A DNA stretch of 44,854 nt, taken from assembly GCA_017470945.1 (NCBI GenBank), contig JAFUXH010000020.1, positions 1 to 44,854 of the forward strand, in the 5' to 3' direction. Position 1 is the first letter of the stretch; each line of letters starts with the position of its first letter. The DNA is from Clostridia bacterium (lineage in GTDB: Bacteria > Bacillota > Clostridia > Christensenellales > Aristaeellaceae). A model generated the notes under the pieces. That model was given only the letters and a program-made list of their open reading frames with translations. It searched no databases and was not told the DNA's origin. A program made the translations under genes and the position numbers. Shown in pieces: positions 1 to 7,944 of this stretch.

Positions 1-1
1 C

Positions 2-1540
2 GCCGCGCCCCGGCCCGCCGGGCAGGCGGCGCCCAGCGGCGCGTCCTCCCTAAGCACCATTTCCGCCAAGGCTCCCGCCTTCACCATGGAGGGCAGCCGC
101 GCCTGGAATAACCCCCGGCCTTATCAGAACACCGGCGCGGGCTACCAGCGGAACCAAAGCTGGAACACCCCCCGCCCCGCGCAAAACGCCGCGCCTCAGC
201 GGCCCTACAGCGCCGCCCAGCAGCCCGCCCGGCCCGCCGCGGCCTATACCCCCCGCTTCGGCCCGGATCAGCCCGCCCAGGAGCAGCCGGCCCAGGCTCC
301 GGTGGATTATCGCTACAATCATTATTCCGGCCCCACCCAGGATTACCAGCAGCCGGATCCCCACCAGCAGGCCAATTACAGCCGCCCCGCCCCCCACTAT
401 CAGCCCGCCCCGGCGCCCGGCCCCACCCTGCCGGAATTGCTGTCCGCCGGCGATGTGACCGACGGCGAGGGCGTGCTGGAAATGCACCCCGACGGGTATG
501 GCATCCTGCGGGCGCAAAACAGCAGTAAAAAGGATATCTATATTTCCAACGCCCAGATCCGCCGCTTTTCCCTGCGCACCGGCGATCAAATCCTGGGCAA
601 GGTGCGCCCCCAGCGGGAAAACGACCGCTACGCCGCCATGCTGTACATCACCGAGATCAACGGCCACGCGGCGGAGGAAGTGAAAAACCGGCCCACCTTC
701 GATTCCTTTACCCCCATCTATCCCAAAAAGCGCATCAACCTGTCGGGCCGCAGCCAGGATATCGCCCTGCGGACCATCGACCTGATGAGCCCCATCGGCT
801 TTGGCCAGCGTGCGCTCATCACCTGTGGGCCCCGGGCCGATAAAACCGAAATGCTCAAAAAGCTGGCCGCCGCCGTGTGCCGCAATTACCCCAAGGCCCA
901 CGTGAAGGTGCTTCTGATCGACGAAAAGCCGGAAGAAGTGACCGAAATGCGGGAGGCCCTGAAGGCCGACGTGGTGGCCGCCACCTTTGACCAGGCCCCG
1001 GAGGCCCAGGCCAAGACCTTCGATCTGCTGCTGGAGCAGGCCCAGCGCCTGGTGGAGGATGGCCGGGACGTGGTGATCCTCCTGGACAGCCTGACCCAGA
1101 TGGCCCGCACCTGCAACCAATTGATCCCCGCCTCCGCCCGCACCCTGAACGGCGGCCTGGCCGCCGGGGCCATGCTGCGGCCCAGAAGGTTCCTGGGCGC
1201 GGCCCGGAATACCCGGGAAGCCGGCACCATGACGGTGATCGCCTTCGCCGAAAACCAAACCGCCCTGGACGCCGCCGTTTTAGAGGATATCAAGGGCACC
1301 GCCAACATGCAATTGACCCTGACGAAGGACAGCCCCCTGGGCTTCAATCCCCTGGAAGCCGACACCCGACGCAAAGACCTGCTGCAAACGGAGCAGGAAA
1401 AGCACGTGGATGAAAAGATCCGTGACATGCTGTCCGGCCTGCCGCTAACGGAAGCCCTGCCCCAGCTCGTATCCATGCTGGAGAAAACGGAAAACAACGA
1501 CGACCTGATCCAGAAATTCGACAGCTGGATGGAAATGTGA
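2..1540 (+). CDS. rho: Transcription termination factor Rho (5' end outside the window)
   Basis: Rho is a hexameric RNA helicase that binds nascent RNA and terminates transcription. The frame is open to base 2 and the first ATG (base 86) has no ribosome binding site, so the true start probably lies upstream. Counting from that ATG, residues 1-115 are rich in Pro, Gln, Ala, Tyr and Asn and look disordered. Next come the Rho RNA-binding cold-shock fold (GEGVLEMHPDGYGILR, then DIYISNAQIRRF) and the RecA-like ATPase with VLLIDEKPEEVTEM, LLDSLTQMAR, LRPRRFLGAARN (arginine finger) and KGTANMQL. The oddity is the P-loop: residues 248-254 read GPRADKT where Rho normally has PPKAGKT, so the Gly before the catalytic Lys is Asp. 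The HAD gene follows 15 bases later and is probably co-transcribed. The family assignment is firm; full activity is uncertain. Confidence 0.93.
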   Translation, partial: AAPRPAGQAAPSGASSLSTISAKAPAFTMEGSRAWNNPRPYQNTGAGYQRNQSWNTPRPAQNAAPQRPYSAAQQPARPAAAYTPRFGPDQPAQEQPAQAPVDYRYNHYSGPTQDYQQPDPHQQANYSRPAPHYQPAPAPGPTLPELLSAGDVTDGEGVLEMHPDGYGILRAQNSSKKDIYISNAQIRRFSLRTGDQILGKVRPQRENDRYAAMLYITEINGHAAEEVKNRPTFDSFTPIYPKKRINLSGRSQDIALRTIDLMSPIGFGQRALITCGPRADKTEMLKKLAAAVCRNYPKAHVKVLLIDEKPEEVTEMREALKADVVAATFDQAPEAQAKTFDLLLEQAQRLVEDGRDVVILLDSLTQMARTCNQLIPASARTLNGGLAAGAMLRPRRFLGAARNTREAGTMTVIAFAENQTALDAAVLEDIKGTANMQLTLTKDSPLGFNPLEADTRRKDLLQTEQEKHVDEKIRDMLSGLPLTEALPQLVSMLEKTENNDDLIQKFDSWMEM

Positions 1541-1555
1541 CGCATCATAAACGCC

Positions 1556-2371
1556 ATGAAGTATCAAGCAGTATTCAGCGATATCGACGGCACCCTGCTT
1601 AATAACGCCCACCGGGTGACGGATGATACCCGCCGCGCCCTTGCGCGCCTGCGGGGCATGGGCATCCCCTTTGCCCTGGTATCCGCCCGCAGCCCGGCGG
1701 CCATGGCGCCCATTCAGCAGGCCAACGGCTTTCAAGGCCCCCTGATTTCCTTCAGTGGGGCCTTGATCCTGGAGGAAGACGGCACGGTGGTGCACAGCCA
1801 GGGCATGTGCCTGGCCCAGGTGCGGGAGATCATCACGTTCGCGGAAAGCGAAGGATTGGATATGGCCTGGTGCCTGTATTCGGCCCGTCAATGGCTGGTG
1901 CGGGACCGGCGCGACCCCCGGGTGGCCATGGAAGAGGGCATCGTGGGATTGCAGGCGGAAAACCTGCCGGCGGGCACGTGGCCCCGGGAAGATACATTCT
2001 ATAAGATCCTGTGCATCTGCAATCCCGCCGCCGCGCCGCAAATCCGGCAGAAAATGAAGGACCGCTTCCCTCACCTGAGCATCGTGCCCTCCTCCGAAAT
2101 GATGCTGGAAATCATGGTAGGCGGGGTCAGCAAGGGGCTGGCAGTGCAGCGGCTGTGCGTCCATTGGGGCATCGATCCCCGAAACGCCATCGCCCTGGGC
2201 GACAATTATAACGACCTGCCCATGCTGGACGCCGTGGGCTGCCCGGTGGTAATGGGCAACGCGCCGGCGGATATCCAAGCCCGGTTTCCTTTCGTGACTG
2301 CGGATAACGAGCACGACGGCGTGGCCCGCGCGTTGGAGACGCTGGTTTTTTCAGCGGATAGGGAGCCATAA
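1556..2371 (+). CDS. Cof-type HAD-superfamily phosphatase
   Basis: A 271-residue protein of the Cof/YidA-type haloacid dehalogenase family (IIB cap), soluble enzymes that dephosphorylate small substrates such as sugar phosphates or flavin precursors. Motif I, FSDIDGTLLN, with the nucleophilic and acid/base Asp residues, sits at positions 7-16. The motif IV region, GDNYNDLPML, lies near residue 219, and VSKGLAVQRL just before it provides the conserved Lys. The length is normal for the family. The ATG is 15 bases after the rho stop with no strong Shine-Dalgarno sequence, which suggests translational coupling to rho. Substrates in this family cannot be predicted from sequence, so the exact reaction is unknown. 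Confidence 0.88.
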   Translation: MKYQAVFSDIDGTLLNNAHRVTDDTRRALARLRGMGIPFALVSARSPAAMAPIQQANGFQGPLISFSGALILEEDGTVVHSQGMCLAQVREIITFAESEGLDMAWCLYSARQWLVRDRRDPRVAMEEGIVGLQAENLPAGTWPREDTFYKILCICNPAAAPQIRQKMKDRFPHLSIVPSSEMMLEIMVGGVSKGLAVQRLCVHWGIDPRNAIALGDNYNDLPMLDAVGCPVVMGNAPADIQARFPFVTADNEHDGVARALETLVFSADREP

Positions 2372-2448
2372 GGCAGTGGCTGCTATTGGGGGAAAATAGG
2401 CAATCTTTTCCGCCGCCCCGCATAGGCTTTCCCGGGAGGGAAACGCCG

Positions 2449-3129
2449 ATGAAAACCGTTTCATGCCCGGAAGGCAAGAACAAAAGCGCCGTCGCCCGGG
2501 CGCTGCGCGTCGCGGTGCTGGCGGTGCTGGCAATGGTGCTGCTGTTTTTGTTTCTGGAAAGGAACCTGGAAGCCGTGATCCTGGATATGGCCCACGCCCG
2601 GGCGGAGGCCATGGCGGCGGAGTACATCAACGAGGCCGTGCGGGACGTGCTGGGCGACCAGGTGACCTACGAAGATATGATTTCCGTGCGCACCGACGCC
2701 TCCGGCCGGGTAACGATGCTGCAGGCCAACGCCGTGCGCATGAACGAGCTGGCCACCGCCACCGCCCTGGAGGCCCAATCCCACCTGGAAAGCGCCGACG
2801 CCCAAAGCGTGTCGATCCCCCTGGGGGCGGCGCTGGGCATCCCCTTTCTATCGGCCCTGGGGCCCCGGGTGCAGGTGCGCATCGTGCCGGTCAGCGCGGT
2901 ATCCGCCGCCTTCTCAACGGAATTCGAATCGGCGGGCATCAATCAGAGCCGGCACAAGATCTACCTGTCGCTGCACGCCGCCGTGCGCCTGGTGATCCCC
3001 AGCGGGGCAAGGCAGGTGGATCTGAACGGCCAGGTGCTGATCGCCGAATCCATCATCGTGGGCGACGTGCCCCAATCCTACGTGAACGTGCCCGATATGA
3101 GCGACGCGCTGAACTTTGCCTTGCCATAA
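2449..3129 (+). CDS. yunB: Sporulation protein YunB
   Basis: A 226-residue membrane protein of the YunB family, found in endospore formers and made in the mother cell under sigma-E in Bacillus subtilis. One N-terminal membrane helix (about residues 20-40, VAVLAVLAMVLLFLFLE) precedes an extracytoplasmic domain. Family-typical stretches are IPLGAALGIPFLSALGP, VQVRIVPV, FESAGINQSRHKIYL and IVGDVPQSY. I chose the ATG at 2449 because GGGAGGG precedes it at 2434-2440; an in-frame ATG at 2386 has no such site. It shares the strand with the HAD gene but follows a 77-base gap and may have its own sporulation promoter, which I could not identify. It is the best evidence in the window for a spore-forming Bacillota lineage. 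Confidence 0.87.
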   Translation: MKTVSCPEGKNKSAVARALRVAVLAVLAMVLLFLFLERNLEAVILDMAHARAEAMAAEYINEAVRDVLGDQVTYEDMISVRTDASGRVTMLQANAVRMNELATATALEAQSHLESADAQSVSIPLGAALGIPFLSALGPRVQVRIVPVSAVSAAFSTEFESAGINQSRHKIYLSLHAAVRLVIPSGARQVDLNGQVLIAESIIVGDVPQSYVNVPDMSDALNFALP

Positions 3130-3204
3130 CGTGAAAAAACATGCCAAAACAAAGAAAATTCTGTAAAAAGTTTCGGGAAAACACCAGGAAAATGCGCCCT
3201 TTGC

Positions 3205-3233
3205 TTGACATGAAGGCATTCTTGCACTAAAAT
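3205..3233 (+). promoter_or_regulatory. Consensus sigma-A promoter
   Basis: A perfect -35 TTGACA (3205-3210), a 17-base spacer and a -10 TAAAAT (3228-3233). It drives the repeat-domain membrane protein. An upstream in-frame ATG at 3231 lies inside the -10 box and cannot be the start, which settles the start at 3301. Confidence 0.85.
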
Positions 3234-3300
3234 GAAGAGAGTGGAATTCTATTTATCTCCCAGTGGAGGCGCCGCCGCTGCTGGGAAGGAGGGAGGGGCA

Positions 3301-5301
3301 ATGATGCTTGCCCGTCGTAAACTGATCGGAATCGCGGGGCTGATCGCCCTGCTTACGGTGCTCCTGTTTGCTTTCGGCGCTCTGGCAGAAGGAGACCCCA
3401 TTGATTTCACCATTCAGGTCTCCCCCAAGGAGCTCACCGAGCCCGGGGCGGTGACGGTATCCATCCGCGTGGCCAACACCAGCAGCGAGGATATGACCGA
3501 TCCCGTCACCCTCTACGATCCCGCGGGCAACGTGGTCACCTCCTTCGGCAACGAAGGCAGCTATACCCTGACCGCCGGTGCCTTCCGCCCCTGGGAAGGA
3601 AAATGGAACGTGACCCAGGCCCAATTGGACGCCGGGGAGTTCGCCTACACCCTGCGCTATGTGGCGGCGGATGAAAACGGCGAATTGGTCAACGTGGAAA
3701 AGAAGGCCGTGGCCCGCATCGAGGCCGCCGGCGAAAAGGTGACGCTGTCCATCAGCCGCGCCATCAGCCCCGAGGTCGTGCGCTCCGGCGGCACGGCCAC
3801 CGTGACGTACGAACTGTATAACAGCGGCAATATCGACCTGACCGATATCCGGGTCAAAGAAAATATCTCCAAAACCGCCCAGACGGTGAAAACCCTGGCC
3901 GCCGGCCAGCGGGCCAGCCTGACCTTCACCTCCCGCATGGGCAACGCCGATCTGACCAGCAACGCCACCATCACCTACAAAGCGAAGGGCACCACCCGTA
4001 CCCTGACCGAAAAAGTGGATGACGCCACCATCCCGCTGGCCAAACCCAACTTAAAAATCGAGCTGTCCTCCCCCACCGCCGGCGTCAATATCGGCGAAGC
4101 CGCCACACTGGTGGTCACCTTCACCAACAGCGGCAACGTGTCCTACTCCAACGTGCGGGTGGTGGACGATAAAAAGGGCGAGATCCTGACCAACCTGTCG
4201 ATCCCCGCGGGGGCCACGGTGGAAGAAGAAAAAGAATTCATCCTCATGGAGCCCACCACCTTCAAGGTCACCGCCAGCCTGCCGGATAACACCGGCGAAA
4301 CCCGCACCCTCAGCGCCGGGGAATTGACCATCGGCGTGTTCGACCCGGAAAAGACCCTGCTGCTGACCTTGAACCTGACCGCCGATCAGGACACCGTGCC
4401 CTCCATCCCGGCGGACGTGCGTTTCCACCTGACGGTGACCAACAACAGCAACGTCAAGGCCGAAAACATCAACATCAGCCACGGCGAAACCGCCATTTAC
4501 ACCATCGCCTCCCTGGAGCCCGGGGCCAACGTGGTCCTGACGCGGGACGTGCGTATCTCCCAGGCCGGCAAATTCCGCTTCACCGCCTCGGTGAAGGACG
4601 CGCTGAAAAACACCGTCACCTTCGATTCCAACACCCTGCAAATCACCTACGCCCAGCCCACCGCCGCCCCCACCATCGTGCCGGTGGTCACGGTGGCGCC
4701 CCCCGCGCTGGTCAGCGCCGCCCCGGCCGATCCCATGCTCAGCCAGGCCCGCGGCGCGCTGATGACCGCCGGCGGCGTATTGGGCGCCCTGTTCGGCGTG
4801 GCGTTCCTGTTGTTCCTGGTCAGCTCCATCGTGCGGATCTATAAGAAAATGAAATCCAACGCCGCCTACGATCACCTGGAGCTGAGCGAGCGCCGGGATT
4901 ACACCGAGCCCGCCGATGAGGAGCTGGACGATATCGAGGCCCGCACCGAGGAAAGCTACCACGCCGACATGGACGAGGTGCTGACCGTGCCTTCGTCCGT
5001 CAAGCCCGCGGAGGACGCCCCCGATCCCGACGAAATGCCCGATTGGGACGGCGAAGGCGGCTACCGGGTGTCCCGGCCCGAGCCCAAGGAAGAAAGCAAG
5101 GCCGAAGAAAGCGCCCCGGCGGAAACGGCAGCTGACGCCGATATCAGCAGCGAGGCCATGCGCCAGCACCTGAAAAACGTGGACGACATCGCCAAGGAAA
5201 TTTCCGTGAAGGCTCAGGAAGCCGAAAAGGCCCAGGAAGCCGAGGAAACGCCCCGCCACCGCCGCAGCCGCCGCACCCAGCGCACGGAGGACGGGGAATA
5301 A
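3301..5301 (+). CDS. Secreted, membrane-anchored protein with CARDB/DUF11-like repeats
   Basis: A 666-residue surface protein of unknown role. The first 29 residues form a signal peptide ending ALA. The extracytoplasmic part (about 30-450) holds three or four beta-sandwich repeats of the CARDB/DUF11 type, each with phrases such as TYELYNSGNIDLTDIRV, VTFTNSGNVSYSNVRV and LTVTNNSNVKAENINI. A Thr/Pro/Ala linker leads to one transmembrane helix near residue 490 (GVLGALFGVAFLLFLVSSIV), then a basic stop-transfer and an acidic, charged cytoplasmic tail of about 150 residues. GGAAGGAGGGAGG precedes the ATG, and a consensus promoter lies 70-95 bases upstream. It stands alone between yunB and a terminator. 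Such domains often mediate surface contacts, but nothing here shows a partner. No sortase motif is present. Confidence 0.8.
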   Translation: MMLARRKLIGIAGLIALLTVLLFAFGALAEGDPIDFTIQVSPKELTEPGAVTVSIRVANTSSEDMTDPVTLYDPAGNVVTSFGNEGSYTLTAGAFRPWEGKWNVTQAQLDAGEFAYTLRYVAADENGELVNVEKKAVARIEAAGEKVTLSISRAISPEVVRSGGTATVTYELYNSGNIDLTDIRVKENISKTAQTVKTLAAGQRASLTFTSRMGNADLTSNATITYKAKGTTRTLTEKVDDATIPLAKPNLKIELSSPTAGVNIGEAATLVVTFTNSGNVSYSNVRVVDDKKGEILTNLSIPAGATVEEEKEFILMEPTTFKVTASLPDNTGETRTLSAGELTIGVFDPEKTLLLTLNLTADQDTVPSIPADVRFHLTVTNNSNVKAENINISHGETAIYTIASLEPGANVVLTRDVRISQAGKFRFTASVKDALKNTVTFDSNTLQITYAQPTAAPTIVPVVTVAPPALVSAAPADPMLSQARGALMTAGGVLGALFGVAFLLFLVSSIVRIYKKMKSNAAYDHLELSERRDYTEPADEELDDIEARTEESYHADMDEVLTVPSSVKPAEDAPDPDEMPDWDGEGGYRVSRPEPKEESKAEESAPAETAADADISSEAMRQHLKNVDDIAKEISVKAQEAEKAQEAEETPRHRRSRRTQRTEDGE

Positions 5302-5332
5302 GGAACCCATTCAATCATCGTAAACAAATTTG

Positions 5333-5370
5333 ACCCGCCGGCAAACCAAGGATCTGCCGGCGGGTTTCTT
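5333..5370 (+). terminator. Rho-independent terminator
   Basis: An 11-bp perfect stem (arms 5333-5343 and 5355-5365, ACCCGCCGGCA and its complement) followed by TTCTT. It lies 31 bases after the repeat-protein gene and just before the ribosome binding site of the DUF3842 gene, so it may act as a partial terminator. Confidence 0.75.
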
Positions 5371-5392
5371 CCAAACGGAAGGAGCATGCCCC

Positions 5393-5821
5393 ATGAAAAC
5401 CATCAAGCTTTTGGTGATCGACGGTCAGGGCGGCGGCATCGGCCGCCAGCTGGTGGAAGCGGTGCGAGAGGCCGCCATCCCCTGTGAAATCACCGCCGTT
5501 GGCGCCAACACCGCCGCCACCGCCGCCATGCTGAAGGCCGGGGCCCAGCAGGGGGCCACGGGAGAAAACGCCGTGGCCGTTTGCGCCCGGGACGCCGACG
5601 TCATTGCCGGGCCGGTGGGCATCGCCATCGCCGATTCCCTGCTGGGGGAAATCACCCCCCGCATGGCCCTGGCCGTGGGCCAAAGCAGCGCCAAAAAGCT
5701 GCTGCTGCCGGTGAGCCACTGCGGCAACGTCATCGTGGGCGTGGGCGATCTGTCCCTCCGGGCGCTGACCGCGGAGGCCGTTCAGTATCTCAAGAACATG
5801 GCAAACGACACCCCCTGCTGA
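5393..5821 (+). CDS. DUF3842 family protein
   Basis: A 142-residue soluble protein of the DUF3842 family, common in Clostridia and of unknown function. The N-terminal strand and glycine-rich loop VIDGQGGGIGRQLVE (about residues 7-21) resemble a Rossmann-type nucleotide-binding start. Later segments, CARDADVIAGPVGIAIADSLLGEITPRMA and VGQSSAKKLLLPVSHCGNVIVGV, match what I recall of the family. I chose the ATG at 5393 because GGAAGGAG lies about 8 bases upstream; an earlier in-frame start at 5330 would fall in the terminator hairpin. A bidirectional terminator follows at 5889. No function should be assigned. Confidence 0.8.
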   Translation: MKTIKLLVIDGQGGGIGRQLVEAVREAAIPCEITAVGANTAATAAMLKAGAQQGATGENAVAVCARDADVIAGPVGIAIADSLLGEITPRMALAVGQSSAKKLLLPVSHCGNVIVGVGDLSLRALTAEAVQYLKNMANDTPC

Positions 5822-5888
5822 CGCGATCAACCAGCAAAGCGCAGCGGAAATGATTTCGATTCCATCATTTTTTCAGAACATCCATTCC

Positions 5889-5919
5889 AAAAAGACTTCC
5901 CTTGAAGGGAAGCCTTTTT
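5889..5919. terminator. Symmetric, bidirectional terminator
   Basis: AAAAAG, then CTTCCC, a short TTGAA loop, GGGAAG and CTTTTT. The whole element is near-palindromic, with an A-run on the left and a T-run on the right, so it can end transcripts from both sides. It closes the DUF3842 transcript and would also stop leftward read-through from the GH13_18 operon. Confidence 0.75.
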
Positions 5920-5949
5920 CGAATATCTTTCTTCGATTCTTCACGCCGT

Positions 5950-6380
5950 ATTCTTTCATGGATCAATCTGCCATACGGTACACGTCCAAGAATCGCAATA
6001 CATCATCAGGCAATAACCACCGCCATCCCAACCGAAAGGAAGCCAAAGGCGGAATAGAGCGGAGGGATCTGGTGCGACTCAACAAACCAGCTTTCATACT
6101 GAACTCATTTCAGAATCGCAATAAAATACCAGACAACAAACGCTGTCATCCCGACCGAAATGGAGCCATAGGCGGAATGGAGCGGAGGGATCTGGCGCGA
6201 CTCATTCAGCCAACCTTCAGATCCCTCGATTCCGCTTCGCTTCACTCGGGATGACAAAAGAGTTTATATTTTGAGTTTAAATTGAGAGTAGTATCAGATC
6301 CCTTGATTCCGCTTCGCTTCACTCGGGATGGCGAAGGTGTTCATATTCTTCGTTCATCGTTTTCCTTGAGAATCGCATCA
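5950..6380. repeat. Tandem array of degenerate intergenic repeats
   Basis: No gene is visible between 5822 and 6380. The stretch holds one well-preserved repeat and two partial ones. The complete core is 6144-6256, bounded by 11-bp perfect inverted ends (TGTCATCCCGA and TCGGGATGACA). It contains GGAGGGATCTGG and the inverted AGATCCCTCGATTCCGCTTC. A degenerate left half begins at about 6022 (GCCATCCCAACCGAAAGGA) and a right half lies at 6294-6332. Flanking unit sequence (TTCATACTGAACTCA, AATCGCAATA) recurs too. The same unit is found at 10819-11041. This resembles MITE- or REP-like elements. The array abuts the stop codon of the GH13_18 gene. Confidence 0.8.
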
Positions 6381-7931
6381 TCAGCGCAGCTCCGCGTTTG
6401 TTTCTTCCTGACGGAAGGTGAACGGTCCGTTTGGCAGATCTGCCTCGACGGCAAACGCACAGGTGGTCAAATCCGCGCGGAGGGTCGCTCGCTTCCCCTG
6501 CCGCTGCCAGGAGATGCGCAGGGTGTGCCCGTCGGGCTGCTCCACGCGCATGTCCGCGTCGAAGCCAAAAGCCCCGCAGGCGTTGCGCATGCGCAGCAGC
6601 GCCAATTGCTTTTGCACGATGGGCCATGCCAGCCGCTTTGCGATCTCATCTTTTGTCAGATTGGTGCGGTTGATTTCCTTGTGACCCGCTTCGCCGCTGC
6701 GGTGGACGGCCTCAATGTCATTTTCCCCGGCGAACAAATCCAAATACCACACCTGGGGCTTCCCCGGCATAAACATCTGCAAAGCGCGGGCCAGCAGCAG
6801 CTTCTTTTCGTCGCATCCCAAAGCGCTGTAATAGGTGGCGTTCACCTGGTAATACATGTTCTTTTTGCCGTGCAGGTTCTTGATCAGCCCGCCCCGGCTG
6901 ACGATCAGATCGATAAGCCCCTGGATGCGCTCGTCGGGCACCAGGCCTTTCAAATCCAGCATAGGAATACCGTCATGACAGCCCAGCATATTGACGCACC
7001 GGATATTGTTTTCCTTTTGCTCCCGGGCCCAGCGCGCCAGATAGGTGGCATCGTGGTTTTCGATGGCGTCGATCAGCAGCCCGGGCAGGAAAAAGTCGTA
7101 GGTCATATAGCCCTTTTGCGCCAGGGTTTTGTAGCTGCCCTCGCCGTAGGCGGCGTGGATCTCCGGCAGCAGGGTCAGGCCGCGTTTTTCCGCCATCTGC
7201 CGGATGCGCTCCAAAATCTCCCAGGTTTCGGGCTCGTTCATGAAGTTGCGCCGCCCCGGGATCTTGGAGGCGTACCCGAAGGCGTCCAGACGCACGATGG
7301 ACGCCCCGTAGGAAGCCAGCTTGTCCAGTACTTCTTCGTAATACTGCCACACCAAGGGCGACTGGATATTTACATCCATCTGGCCCAGATAGCTGCGCTT
7401 GCCACTTTCCGGGTCTGTTTTCACCTCCTGATAGAAGGTGTTCCAATAGGGCACCTCCCGCCCGTCGGGAAACTGCACCATCAGGATGGGCAGTCCCGGC
7501 TTGCGGAAAAACATATCCTGAATATACTGTTCGTCAGGCTGGATGTAGCCTGCTTCGGTCATTTGGCCCTTGCCTTCCCAGAACTTGTTCCAGTGAATGA
7601 AGAAATCCCGGTATTCCGACGCTTCGCCCTTCTGGATCATATCCTGAAATTGCGGCGATTGCACGGACAGGTGGTTGAGGATAAAATCCAGCTTCAAATC
7701 CATCCCCAGCGCCCGCAGGCGATCCATATCGCCGGGAGCAGTGAGCTGTTGGTCCAGATCATAGCTAATCACCGAAAAGCCCCTGTCCAGATCGGTGGTG
7801 AACAGGCTGGGCAGGATATAAAAGGAACGGAACGCCCCCTGCATGTCCTTCGTTTCCAGCAGGGAAGCAATGTCGGTCAACGTGCCGCCCAGGCTGTCGG
7901 GATAGGCGTTGAGCATAGCGCCGCTGTGCAT
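6381..7931 (-). CDS. GH13 subfamily 18 sugar phosphorylase (sucrose phosphorylase-like)
   Basis: A 516-residue cytoplasmic enzyme of GH13_18, which cleaves alpha-glucosides with phosphate to give alpha-glucose-1-phosphate. Known members use sucrose, sucrose-6F-phosphate, glucosylglycerol or glucosylglycerate. The start LNAYPDSLGGTLTDI, the ILNHLSVQSPQFQDM segment and YQVNATYYSALGCDEKKLLLARALQ are typical. Catalytic residues by motif are Asp216 (VRLDAFGY, nucleophile), Glu257 (LLPEIHAAYG, acid/base) and Asp320 (GCHDGIP, transition-state stabiliser). There is no signal peptide. The ATG has AAAGGAGG 8 bases upstream. It is the last gene of the gntR operon, 13 bases after the kinase gene. The acceptor cannot be deduced; with a kinase, an esterase and LeuCD-type genes nearby, a hydroxyacid or polyol glucoside is as plausible as sucrose. 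Confidence 0.87.
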   Translation of the reverse strand: MHSGAMLNAYPDSLGGTLTDIASLLETKDMQGAFRSFYILPSLFTTDLDRGFSVISYDLDQQLTAPGDMDRLRALGMDLKLDFILNHLSVQSPQFQDMIQKGEASEYRDFFIHWNKFWEGKGQMTEAGYIQPDEQYIQDMFFRKPGLPILMVQFPDGREVPYWNTFYQEVKTDPESGKRSYLGQMDVNIQSPLVWQYYEEVLDKLASYGASIVRLDAFGYASKIPGRRNFMNEPETWEILERIRQMAEKRGLTLLPEIHAAYGEGSYKTLAQKGYMTYDFFLPGLLIDAIENHDATYLARWAREQKENNIRCVNMLGCHDGIPMLDLKGLVPDERIQGLIDLIVSRGGLIKNLHGKKNMYYQVNATYYSALGCDEKKLLLARALQMFMPGKPQVWYLDLFAGENDIEAVHRSGEAGHKEINRTNLTKDEIAKRLAWPIVQKQLALLRMRNACGAFGFDADMRVEQPDGHTLRISWQRQGKRATLRADLTTCAFAVEADLPNGPFTFRQEETNAELR

Positions 7932-7944
7932 GGCTCTTCCTCCT

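Noticed and set aside
50-1258. 402-codon open frame antisense to rho
   Set aside because: It mirrors a clear Rho gene, has a Gly/His-rich composition typical of antisense frames in GC-rich DNA, and matches no family.
5850-6254. 134-codon open frame in the gap before the GH13_18 gene
   Set aside because: It consists of intergenic repeat DNA, with the 11-bp inverted ends inside the frame and no ribosome binding site.
5950-6380. Repeat array as a CRISPR
   Set aside because: The units are about 120-200 bases, degenerate, without regular short repeats or unique spacers, and no cas gene is near.
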